Shown: positions 36,501 through 43,608 of the stretch, one piece after another
How the letters are laid out: every line of letters begins with the position of its first letter
Position numbering within the stretch: position 1 is the first letter of the stretch
From: Aquirufa lenticrescens
GTDB taxonomy: Bacteria; Bacteroidota; Bacteroidia; Cytophagales; Spirosomataceae
DNA length: 64,000 nucleotides
Assembly: GCF_019916085.1 (NCBI RefSeq)
Contig: NZ_CP049834.1
Span: 2,308,501-2,372,500 of the forward strand
Reading direction: 5' to 3'
Translations under genes and position numbers: made by a program
Notes under the pieces: generated by a model
Told to the model about the DNA's origin: nothing
The model's input: the letters and a program-made list of their open reading frames with translations, nothing else
Databases searched by the model: none

Positions 36501-38084
36501 TACCTGCGCAAATAATTGTTTGAAATACGAAGACAAATGTTGAGCCTTTTCAGATAAAACGGCTAATGGCGTATCAATACCCATTGAACCTAAAGCTTCC
36601 TTACCTGTTTCAGCCATTTGCGCTAATACAACGCGGATATCTTCCGTTGTAAAACCAAAGATTTGTTGTCTAGAAACTAATTCAATAGCTTTAGGTTGTC
36701 TATATTCAGAACCTGCCTCTGGAAGATCTTCTACTCTGATTTTATTCTTCAAAAGCCATTCCCCATACGGTTGTTGTTGGCAGATTTTCTCTTTGAGTTC
36801 TTCGTCTGGGATAATACGACCTTGCTCCATATCCACCACAAACATTTTACCTGGTTGTAAACGACCTTTAGAAACAATGGTAGCAGGATCTAAATCCAAT
36901 ACCCCTGCTTCAGAAGCCATAATTACGTGGTCATCAGAAGTCACCCAATAACGAGATGGACGTAAACCATTTCTATCAAGCGTAGCTCCGATCATTTTTC
37001 CATCCGTGAAGGAGATACTTGCAGGACCATCCCAAGGTTCCATCATGGCAGCATGGTACTCATAAAAATCCTTTTTGTATTTCTCCATGCTCTCATTGCC
37101 ATCCCAAGCTTCTGGGATTAACATCATCATGACATGAGGTAACGAGCGACCTGTTAAATACAATAACTCAATGGCGTTATCTAAAATAGCTGAATCAGAT
37201 TGTCCTAAGCTACAAACAGGAAGAATCATATCTAATTCTTCTTGTGTAAAGTATTTGCTTGAGAATAAAGCAGATTGCGCTTGCATCCATGATGAATTAC
37301 CTTTTACCGTATTGATCTCTCCGTTGTGTGCTATAAAGCGGAACGGTTGAGCTAATTTCCATTCTGGGAATGTATTCGTCGAGAAACGCGAGTGTACTAT
37401 GGCCAAAGCCGAAGTAAAATTCTCCTGGAATAAATCTAAGAAATAGCCTGGAACCTGCATTGTCGTTAACATACCCTTATAAATGATGGTACGACACGAT
37501 AAAGAAGCGAAGTAAAACTTATTGTTTAATCCAGCAATGGTTTCGTTTAATAACTTAGAAACATATTGTCTAAAAACATATAGTTTACGCTCAAAATCAA
37601 TTTCTGATGCACAATCGGCGGGTCTTTCAATAAATAATTGTTGAATTGACGGCTCTGCATTACCTGAATCAGCCCCTGTTATTTCCGAATTATCAACAGG
37701 CACTATTCTATAACCTAAGACTCGTAATCCTAATTTCTTAGTCTTACGCTCAATAACTTCTTTACATTCTTTGATTAACGTTTCGTCTTTAGGGAAAAAT
37801 ACCATACCTACCCCATAATTACCTAAGGAAGGTAAAGAGAAACCTAATGAGCTAGTTTCTTCTAGAAAAAATTCATGAGGTAGTTGAACAAGGACACCCG
37901 CGCCGTCACCTGAGTTAGGATCACATCCGCAAGCCCCTCTGTGATCCATGCGGATCAACATTTTAATTGAATCCTGAACAATGCGATGGGATTTTATACC
38001 TTTTAGACTGGCAACAAAGCCAATTCCACACGCATCATGTTCAAATTCTTTTCTGTACAAACCTACTTCATTCGGATTTCTCAT
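33516..38084 (-). CDS. gltB: Glutamate synthase large subunit
   Basis: Converts glutamine and 2-oxoglutarate into two glutamate molecules, the main ammonium-assimilation step. The 1522-residue protein has the class II glutaminase domain, whose nucleophile is Cys19 in DACGIGFVAS; an 18-residue propeptide must be removed to expose it. Then come the central domain, the FMN-binding synthase domain (GEGGEDPIRF, AQGAKPGEGGQLPG, GGTGASPLSSIRHAG) with cysteines CIMMRKCHLNTCPVG for a 3Fe-4S cluster, and the C-terminal beta-helix (MTGGLVIILGNTGRNFGAGMSGG). It heads the gltBD operon. Confidence 0.98.
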   Translation of the reverse strand: MRNPNEVGLYRKEFEHDACGIGFVASLKGIKSHRIVQDSIKMLIRMDHRGACGCDPNSGDGAGVLVQLPHEFFLEETSSLGFSLPSLGNYGVGMVFFPKDETLIKECKEVIERKTKKLGLRVLGYRIVPVDNSEITGADSGNAEPSIQQLFIERPADCASEIDFERKLYVFRQYVSKLLNETIAGLNNKFYFASLSCRTIIYKGMLTTMQVPGYFLDLFQENFTSALAIVHSRFSTNTFPEWKLAQPFRFIAHNGEINTVKGNSSWMQAQSALFSSKYFTQEELDMILPVCSLGQSDSAILDNAIELLYLTGRSLPHVMMMLIPEAWDGNESMEKYKKDFYEYHAAMMEPWDGPASISFTDGKMIGATLDRNGLRPSRYWVTSDDHVIMASEAGVLDLDPATIVSKGRLQPGKMFVVDMEQGRIIPDEELKEKICQQQPYGEWLLKNKIRVEDLPEAGSEYRQPKAIELVSRQQIFGFTTEDIRVVLAQMAETGKEALGSMGIDTPLAVLSEKAQHLSSYFKQLFAQVTNPPIDPIRERMVMSLLSDIGGLSNLLEESPTHCRQIEIQQPVLRNKEVEKIRWIDHENFQTKSIHMTFRASEEEGVLKKALDRINQYAEDAVDDGYSIILLTDRGIDSSHAPIPSLLALASVHNHLIRTKKRAKVGIIIEAGDVWETHHYATLIGYGASAVNPYMAFETIKAMKDQGFVNKDLSYDKLEYNYIKAVNGELLKIFSKMGISTLQSYQGAQIFEILGLGKEVVDTYFSGSISRIGGISLDTIAKEALIKHASGYQLLKQDSPKLEVGGIYQWKQRGEEHLFNPATIHLLQQATKQNDYSVYKKYAQLIDDQSKKSITLRGLLKFKSSKAISIDEVEPVENILARFATGAMSFGSISYEAHTTLAIAMNRIGGKSNTGEGGEDPIRFEKMANGDSMNSAIKQVASGRFGVTAHYLTNAKELQIKMAQGAKPGEGGQLPGHKVDDWIGKTRHSTPGVGLISPPPHHDIYSIEDLAQLIFDLKNANRAARISVKLVSEAGVGTIAAGVAKAHADHILIAGYDGGTGASPLSSIRHAGLPWELGLAETHQTLVKNKLRGRVTIQADGQIKTGKDIAVAALLGAEEFGVATAALVTAGCIMMRKCHLNTCPVGVATQNPELRALYTGQADHVVNLFHFLAQELREIMAELGFRKLEEMVGRVDLLEMKDLSGHWKFKNVDLSPILAPAVLEEGVAVFKSEEQDHGLADQLDWELLKMAQPAIDKGQVVNGELAIINVNRSVGTILSNEITKKYGEKGLPTDTINIKFKGTAGQSFGAFSVKGIKFEIEGDANDYVGKGLCGATLVAYPSPVASFKASENSIVGNVSFYGATSGEAYLAGMAGERFCVRNSGAKVVVEGIGDHGCEYMTGGLVIILGNTGRNFGAGMSGGVAYILDEQNTFDAKVNREMVEITELTPEDKNIILMYLEKHVALTGSVKGKLVFDNFNALASQFKKVLPIDYKNALSSRKLSISDVLADKDRVYQDIKVDLK

Positions 38085-38125
38085 AGGAAACTATAAATAT
38101 TCTAATAATAATGATAACAAATTGA

Positions 38126-38155
38126 AAATAGCTAAGTGTGTTCAAAAAGCTATTT
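38126..38155 (-). other. Hairpin in the gltB upstream region
   Basis: AAATAGCT and AGCTATTT form an 8-bp inverted repeat with a 14-base loop, 42-71 bases before the gltB start codon. The remaining 200-base gap is A/T-rich and shows no gene or recognisable riboswitch. Confidence 0.3.
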
Positions 38156-38284
38156 CAGGTAGATAATATACCTAATTTCAAATTTAATTAAAAATAAATT
38201 TGGCAAAACGATCTAAAGACAAAATATTCTTCTGAATTCAAAATATCAGAAATGCAAAACAAAAAATCTTGGTAAAATGCTATT

Positions 38285-38719
38285 CTAGTCGTAATCCTCT
38301 CCGTATGAATCTCCAAATTCGCTTTCTCCTTCCGTATCATCCTCATCTTGGAACTCATTTTCTAAGTCATTCAAGTAGATCGCATCGACTCCTTCTTGCA
38401 CCGTATTAAGTAAGGTTAGATTCTCAATTTTCGCAGCATCTAATCTTTCAGCAATAGGTTCGTTTTTTGTAACGACTACAAATAAACCTCCTTCATTTGT
38501 ACATATCTTAGTGCCTTTTCGGATAGCAGATACACCGTATCCATCTAGATCTGCTGTTTTAGAGAGATTAAGGATAATATTGGCATAGTCTTTCTTAAAT
38601 AAAAGACGAATAGCATTTTCTAATTCCTCTGAATTTGTGGCCGATAATTGTTCAGCTTTCCAATCAATAACGGCATAACTCTCGTTTTGTTCGAGTTGAA
38701 ATGAATTTACGTTAGACAT
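38285..38719 (-). CDS. STAS-domain protein lacking the phosphorylatable serine
   Basis: A 144-residue protein. Residues about 5-110 fit a STAS (anti-sigma-factor antagonist) fold, with NSEELENAIRLLFKKDYANIILNLSKTADLDGYGVSAIRKG as its core, read here in parts. In active antagonists the loop reads D-S-S-G; here it is D59-G-Y-G62, so serine phosphorylation by an anti-sigma kinase is not possible at the usual place. The last 30 residues are strongly acidic (DEDDTEGESEFGD). No kinase or sigma gene is nearby. It overlaps the purC start by 8 bases. Function is inferred only at fold level. Confidence 0.75.
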   Translation of the reverse strand: MSNVNSFQLEQNESYAVIDWKAEQLSATNSEELENAIRLLFKKDYANIILNLSKTADLDGYGVSAIRKGTKICTNEGGLFVVVTKNEPIAERLDAAKIENLTLLNTVQEGVDAIYLNDLENEFQDEDDTEGESEFGDSYGEDYD

Positions 38720-39644
38720 TTTTTAAATACTGTATGGTGTTAGTGTAAATACGATTAGTTAAATCTTCTTGGGGTTCTTTTTTAAAGGTAAGACCTGTAA
38801 TTTCTTCGAACAATAAAATGTAGCGTTCTGAAATTTGTTGTACAAATTCATCAGTAATTGTGGGGATGCTTTGCCCCTCTTTCCCCTGAAAACCATTGGC
38901 TATCAGCCATTCCCTAACAAATTCCTTAGATAATTGCTTTTGAGCTAATCCTTTTGCGAACAATTCTGCATAAGGTTCTTTATAGAAATAACGAGAGGAA
39001 TCTGGTGTGTGAATTTCATCCATTAACATGACCTTCCCATTATACAAGCCAAATTCATACTTGGTATCCACTAAAATTAAATTCTTCTCTGAGGCCATCT
39101 CCTGTCCTCTTTGAAACAATTGATGTGTAATAGCACATAATTCATTCATATGTTCTTTAGAGACAATACCTTGTTGAATGATTGCTTCTACAGAAATATC
39201 TTCATCGTGACCCTCGCTAGCTTTTGTAGTGGGTGTAATTATTGGAGAAGGTAATTGTTGATTTTCTACTAGACCATCCGGTAAAGTTACCCCACAAACC
39301 TCACGTTTTCCTGATTTATATTCTCTCCAAAGATGACCTACCAAATACCCTCTAATGACCATTTCAATGGCAAATGGTTCGCATTTTAAACCAAATGCAG
39401 CATTAGGATCTGGTGTTGCTAATAGCCAATTCGGTACAATATCTGCCGTTTTCTGTAAAAAATAACTAGCAATTTGGTTTAACACCTGACCTTTATAAGG
39501 TATTAATTTAGGTAATACGACATCAAAAGCAGAGATGCGATCAGATGTTATCATTAATAAATGGTCTCCTATTCCGTATACGTCACGCACTTTTCCTTTA
39601 TAAAAAGAGGTTTGATTAGGGAATTGATAAGGTGCTGGATTCAT
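38712..39644 (-). CDS. purC: Phosphoribosylaminoimidazole-succinocarboxamide synthase
   Basis: Joins aspartate to CAIR in purine biosynthesis (SAICAR synthase). The 310-residue protein begins with the family signature YKGKVRDVYGIGDHLLMITSD, split here by a glycine-rich turn, and has RISAFDVVLP, VIRGYLVGHLWREY, EKNLILVDTKYEFG and DEIHTPDSSRY. It is the longer form (about 300 residues) rather than the 240-residue E. coli form, as is usual in this phylum. It is followed by the STAS gene with an 8-base overlap and preceded by the Bat-like pair. Confidence 0.95.
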   Translation of the reverse strand: MNPAPYQFPNQTSFYKGKVRDVYGIGDHLLMITSDRISAFDVVLPKLIPYKGQVLNQIASYFLQKTADIVPNWLLATPDPNAAFGLKCEPFAIEMVIRGYLVGHLWREYKSGKREVCGVTLPDGLVENQQLPSPIITPTTKASEGHDEDISVEAIIQQGIVSKEHMNELCAITHQLFQRGQEMASEKNLILVDTKYEFGLYNGKVMLMDEIHTPDSSRYFYKEPYAELFAKGLAQKQLSKEFVREWLIANGFQGKEGQSIPTITDEFVQQISERYILLFEEITGLTFKKEPQEDLTNRIYTNTIQYLKNV

Positions 39645-39655
39645 GGTTTGGCTAA

Positions 39656-40192
39656 TTAGTAGATAAGATTTTTCTGCTTTTTCTTCATTAAATCAAGTAA
39701 AGATAAGGCTTCCTGCGTATTTATTTTTTGAGTTTGGCTGATCATTTGCGCCGAAGAGGATTGTTTCTTCAATTTATTCTGAGGAAAATTGATTGCGTAC
39801 AATTCAAATGCTTTTACCAGTGTGTCGACATTCCCATTTTGGATGATGGATCTATGTAAATCTGCATAACCCTCCTTCGAATCACCATTCATAGCCATAA
39901 AATAACTGTATAGAATGTCATTATTGATACTTTGATCTTTGATTAAATTTCTTTTTGCCTGTTTTGTATTTCGATGCGTTTTTAATTCTAAAACAGCAAT
40001 TAAATGCTCTATTTCGGGATTGGTGAAAATAGATGATTTTTGAATTTGTTTGGCATTATCCAAAGCTTGAGTATAGTGATGAGAAGCAATTTGCTTGTTC
40101 AATTGTCTTATTTGTGCATTATACTCCTCGGATGATTTAGAGAATAAACCATCGTAAAATAAAATGAAGAGATAAAACAAGGTAGAAAACAT
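39656..40192 (-). CDS. TPR protein, possibly BatC/BatE-like
   Basis: A 178-residue protein with an N-terminal hydrophobic segment (FSTLFYLFILFYDGLF, a signal anchor or signal peptide) and a helical, TPR-like middle (HHYTQALDNAKQIQ, DSKEGYADLHRSII, NVDTLVKAFELYAI). Its C-terminus, INTQEALSLLDLMKKKQKNL, resembles the conserved end of Bat TPR proteins. Its start follows directly, without a spacer, the stop of the membrane protein upstream, which looks like a reduced BatA/BatB. I infer that the two form a small membrane complex related to the Bat aerotolerance system; the assignment is tentative. Confidence 0.5.
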   Translation of the reverse strand: MFSTLFYLFILFYDGLFSKSSEEYNAQIRQLNKQIASHHYTQALDNAKQIQKSSIFTNPEIEHLIAVLELKTHRNTKQAKRNLIKDQSINNDILYSYFMAMNGDSKEGYADLHRSIIQNGNVDTLVKAFELYAINFPQNKLKKQSSSAQMISQTQKINTQEALSLLDLMKKKQKNLIY

Positions 40193-40867
40193 TTAGATCT
40201 TTATGGCTTTGGCTGTAAATACAATATCTATAAAAACTAAAATGAGTATTAAAATTACTAAATAAATTCGCACATAGGAGCTCTTAATCCAGCTGTTTAA
40301 GCTTTCTGAAGAAAAAATAGTAGATCTATTCGAATCAGTTGAAATGGACTGCCAATGGTGATTCGTCCATATAAATACGTCAAATTGATCCTCTTTTGGA
40401 TGAGAAGGCAATGAATTCATTACTATCCGTTTCAGATGTACTTTCGTGGTTTCATTAGCCCGCTCTACTAAATTCAAAAATGAATCTCGATTTGTAGCGG
40501 GAATAATTTGGTAAAATTGAGTTTTACTTGGTTCATAAATAGATAAACTATAGGTGCTATTTTCTGGCATCTCTGATGCTTTTTCTACCAGGGAATTCCA
40601 CGTTAAACTGGAACTATTGGAAGATATAACAAATAAAGTAGTTCCTAATTTAGAGCTCTCTACATCCTTATTTTGCTTGACACTAATAGTATATAAACAG
40701 AGGATAAGCAATGCTACAAGTAATAGAAATCTAAGTATGTATTTAAATACTAGGACTCTTGAGATTTGAAATACCTTCCCTCTCGCTACATAATATTTAT
40801 AGGCAATGAGTAGCGAAGACCCTATAAATAAACCAAACAATAAAATACCTATTTCCTTTAAATTCAT
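40193..40867 (-). CDS. Membrane protein resembling BatA/BatB with a degenerate vWA region
   Basis: Start taken at the ATG at 40867 (224 residues, MNLKEIGILLFG); an upstream extension has only a TTG. Two N-terminal transmembrane helices (IGILLFGLFIGSSLLIAY; YILRFLLLVALLILCLYTI) are followed by an extracytoplasmic region of about 130 residues and a C-terminal helix (VYLVILILILVFIDIVF type). This topology is that of BatA/BatB proteins. Where these carry the metal site D-x-S-x-S of a von Willebrand A domain, the sequence here reads VISSNSSS, without the aspartate, and the domain is much shorter. A relationship to Bat proteins is an inference from topology and the TPR partner gene. Confidence 0.5.
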   Translation of the reverse strand: MNLKEIGILLFGLFIGSSLLIAYKYYVARGKVFQISRVLVFKYILRFLLLVALLILCLYTISVKQNKDVESSKLGTTLFVISSNSSSLTWNSLVEKASEMPENSTYSLSIYEPSKTQFYQIIPATNRDSFLNLVERANETTKVHLKRIVMNSLPSHPKEDQFDVFIWTNHHWQSISTDSNRSTIFSSESLNSWIKSSYVRIYLVILILILVFIDIVFTAKAIKI

Positions 40868-40927
40868 AAAAGGGGGTAAATTCAATTAAAATTAAATTGC
40901 TATTTTTACAATTCTATCAAAAATAGC

Positions 40928-42139
40928 ATGGATATATTAAAAAGTAAGCGTCTCGATCACCTAAAATATGAAATTCGTGGACCGGTTTATGATAAAGCGT
41001 TAGCTCTTCAAAATCAGGGTTACAAGATTACTTCATTAAATATTGGTAATCCAGCCGCCTTTGGCTTTGAAACGCCTGATGAGATTGTCCATGATATTAT
41101 CGTAAATATACGAAATGCGCAGGGATATGTTGATTCCCGTGGTTTATTTGCTGCACGTAAAGCAGTTATGCAGTATTACCAGAACTTAGGTGTAAAGAAT
41201 ATCTTAATGGAAGATATTTATATTGGTAATGGGGTAAGTGAGTTGATTTCTTTGGTGATGACTGCTTTGTTAAATACAGATGACGAAGTATTGATTCCCT
41301 CTCCTGATTATCCACTTTGGACTACTGTGGCAGGTCTAGCTGGCGGTATAGCTGTGCATTATACTTGTGATGAGACTCAAGATTGGGCTCCAGATCTTGC
41401 GGATATGGAAGCTAAAATTACATCCAAGACGAGAGCTATCGTTTTAATTAATCCCAATAACCCTACCGGAGCTGTCTATTCTAAAGAAACAGTTAAACAA
41501 GTAGTGGCTTTAGCAGCTAAACATCAATTAGTATTATTCGCAGATGAAATCTATGATAAGATTCTGTATGATGGGACTTCACATCATACCGCTGCAGGTT
41601 TATCGGATGATATTTTGATTATCACGATGGGTGGTTTGTCTAAAAATTACCGTGCGGCAGGTTTTAGAGGTGGGTGGATGATCTTAACAGGGGCAAAACA
41701 CAAGGCAAAATCGTATATAGAAGGATTAAATTTCTTATTTAGTACCCGTTTATGTGCGAATGTGATTACTCAATATGGAATTCAAACAGCATTAGGGGGA
41801 TATCAATCGATAAATGACCTAGTTGCTAAAGAAGGTCGTTTAAATCGACAAATGAACTTAGCCTATGAACGAATTAATGCCATTGATGGTGTTAGTGCCG
41901 TAAAGCCTAAAGGAGCCCTATATTTGTTTCCAAAGATAGATCTATCTAAGTTCAATTTTGAAGATGATAATCATTTTGTGATGTCTCTTTTAGAGGAACA
42001 AAAGATATTAGTGGTGGGAGGACAAGGATTTAATTTCAAAGAGAAGGATCATTTTAGAATAGTATTTCTTCCACATGTGGAGCAATTAGGTGTTGCCTTA
42101 GATAAAATTGCACTTCACTTTGAAAATTACCGCAAATGA
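40928..42139 (+). CDS. PLP-dependent aminotransferase, AlaA-like
   Basis: A 403-residue fold-type I aminotransferase. Landmarks are SLNIGNPAAFGFETP at the N-terminus, the NPNNPTGAVYS segment, FADEIYDKILYDG, and GGLSKNYRAAGFRGGW, where the lysine forms the Schiff base with pyridoxal phosphate. The N-terminal and ILKSKRLDHLKYEIRGP-type start is close to the E. coli glutamate-pyruvate aminotransferase AlaA, suggesting alanine synthesis; aspartate as substrate is possible. It overlaps the next gene by four bases. Confidence 0.88.
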   Translation: MDILKSKRLDHLKYEIRGPVYDKALALQNQGYKITSLNIGNPAAFGFETPDEIVHDIIVNIRNAQGYVDSRGLFAARKAVMQYYQNLGVKNILMEDIYIGNGVSELISLVMTALLNTDDEVLIPSPDYPLWTTVAGLAGGIAVHYTCDETQDWAPDLADMEAKITSKTRAIVLINPNNPTGAVYSKETVKQVVALAAKHQLVLFADEIYDKILYDGTSHHTAAGLSDDILIITMGGLSKNYRAAGFRGGWMILTGAKHKAKSYIEGLNFLFSTRLCANVITQYGIQTALGGYQSINDLVAKEGRLNRQMNLAYERINAIDGVSAVKPKGALYLFPKIDLSKFNFEDDNHFVMSLLEEQKILVVGGQGFNFKEKDHFRIVFLPHVEQLGVALDKIALHFENYRK

Positions 42140-42879
42140 TATTTAACGAATTCTCCCGTAAGCAAAAGCTGTTTATATTCCTGTTTGGAGTATTCTTAAC
42201 GAATGCGATTGTTGCGGAGATTATTGGTGTTAAAATTGTTAGTATTGAACGTACGTTAGGGTTTCCGCCGCTACATTGGTATACGCCTTGGGGAGATTTT
42301 TGGGACTTAAATCAAACAGCTGGTGCTTTAAACTGGCCTCTAGTTTTTATCACATCTGATATCATTAATGATTATTTTGGTAAAAAGGGAGTTCGATTTA
42401 TTTCCTTTACTACTTCCCTATTCATCGCTTTTTCATTTCTTATCATTTATACGGCTACTTTGCTTGTCCCAGCTGATTTTTGGGTAGAGGTAAATAAGGG
42501 TTCTGAAAATTTTAATATAAATGCTGCTTTTGCCAGAATATTTCGTCAAGGATTGGGGATAATACTAGGTTCATTATCAGCGTTTTTAGTTAGCCAAATC
42601 ATTGATGCCTTAGTTTTTGAAAAGATTAAATCACGAACAGGGTCGAAACATATCTGGTTAAGAGCTACGGGATCTACGCTGATATCGCAGTTAATTGATA
42701 GTGTATTGGTAATTGGGATTGCCTTCTATGCATTTGGCAATTGGACTTTTACACAATGGATGAATGTCTCTTTCAATAATTACTTCTATAAATTCTTCGT
42801 GGCCATCCTATTTACGCCTGTTTTATATCTAGCCCACTGGGCAATAGAGAAGTATTTAGCTAAGGATAAAGCGCTTTAG
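42136..42879 (+). CDS. Queuosine precursor transporter (QueT/YhhQ, VUT family)
   Basis: A 247-residue membrane protein with about six hydrophobic helices. The family signatures are LTNAIVAEIIGVKIV in the first helix, LVFITSDIINDYFGKKGVRF, FARIFRQGLGIILGSL and the late GSTLISQLIDSVLVIGIAF. VUT proteins import 7-cyano-7-deazaguanine or related queuosine precursors. It is slightly longer than E. coli YhhQ because of the loop after helix 1 (HWYTPWGDFWDLNQ). It overlaps the upstream aminotransferase by four bases and the convergent methyltransferase by 24. Confidence 0.88.
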   Translation: MIFNEFSRKQKLFIFLFGVFLTNAIVAEIIGVKIVSIERTLGFPPLHWYTPWGDFWDLNQTAGALNWPLVFITSDIINDYFGKKGVRFISFTTSLFIAFSFLIIYTATLLVPADFWVEVNKGSENFNINAAFARIFRQGLGIILGSLSAFLVSQIIDALVFEKIKSRTGSKHIWLRATGSTLISQLIDSVLVIGIAFYAFGNWTFTQWMNVSFNNYFYKFFVAILFTPVLYLAHWAIEKYLAKDKAL

Positions 42880-43605
42880 ATTATCTGCAATGACTGCAGT
42901 TGATATTCCTACATTCAAGGATTCAGCTTCTCCAAAGGCTGGAATAGTGATTCGCTCATCCAAACTTTCCATAATTTCTTCTCGAATACCGTTTGATTCA
43001 TTCCCTAAAATGATAAAACCTTTATTAGGAAACTGGTAGTGATGTATATTTTCACCATGTAGGACAGCTCCGATCTTTTTATATTCGCTGTGTGCTTTAA
43101 AGAATGATGGTAAATCGACATAGGTAAATTCGATACGGGAGAACGAACCCATGGTTGAGATGATTACTTTTGGATTATAAAACTCCGTACAATCGTCTGA
43201 TAGAACCAATTGTTTAAATCCATACCAATCGCAAATACGAATAATCGTTCCCAAATTACCTGGATCGCGAATGCCATCAAGGACGATGGTGTAACGATCT
43301 TGAATTTTAAATGAAGGGAATTTCTTTTGTTGTACGACAGCAAGCCCTATTTGATTGTTGACAAGGGTACTTAACTTTTGGACATTTTCTTCCTCTAAAA
43401 GATAGATAGGCGCTTTTGATACTTGACTGATTTTATGGGCTAATGCTTGCTGACTCTCACAAATGACAAAAAAATCAACAACAAAGTCAGATTTGATTAA
43501 TTCCAACAGAGACTTCTCCCCTTCCACTAAAAATAAATCATTCTCTTTTCTTCCTTTTTTAGAATGTAGGGAATTAATTAACTTTATTTGTTTATTAGTT
43601 AGCAT
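42856..43605 (-). CDS. TrmH-family (SpoU) RNA 2'-O-methyltransferase
   Basis: A 249-residue methyltransferase starting at the ATG at 43605 (MLTNKQIKL). Residues 1-95 form the substrate-binding domain (FLVEGEKSLLELIKS), and the rest is the SPOUT knot: LDGIRDPGNLGTIIRICDW (motif 1, with the catalytic-region Asn), FIILGNESNGI (motif 2) and IPAFGEAESLNVGISTAVI (motif 3). The target rRNA or tRNA nucleotide cannot be told. Its start codon is only three bases from the divergent tamL start, a pairing that is common in Bacteroidota. Confidence 0.92.
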   Translation of the reverse strand: MLTNKQIKLINSLHSKKGRKENDLFLVEGEKSLLELIKSDFVVDFFVICESQQALAHKISQVSKAPIYLLEEENVQKLSTLVNNQIGLAVVQQKKFPSFKIQDRYTIVLDGIRDPGNLGTIIRICDWYGFKQLVLSDDCTEFYNPKVIISTMGSFSRIEFTYVDLPSFFKAHSEYKKIGAVLHGENIHHYQFPNKGFIILGNESNGIREEIMESLDERITIPAFGEAESLNVGISTAVIADNLKRFILS

Positions 43606-43608
43606 CTC

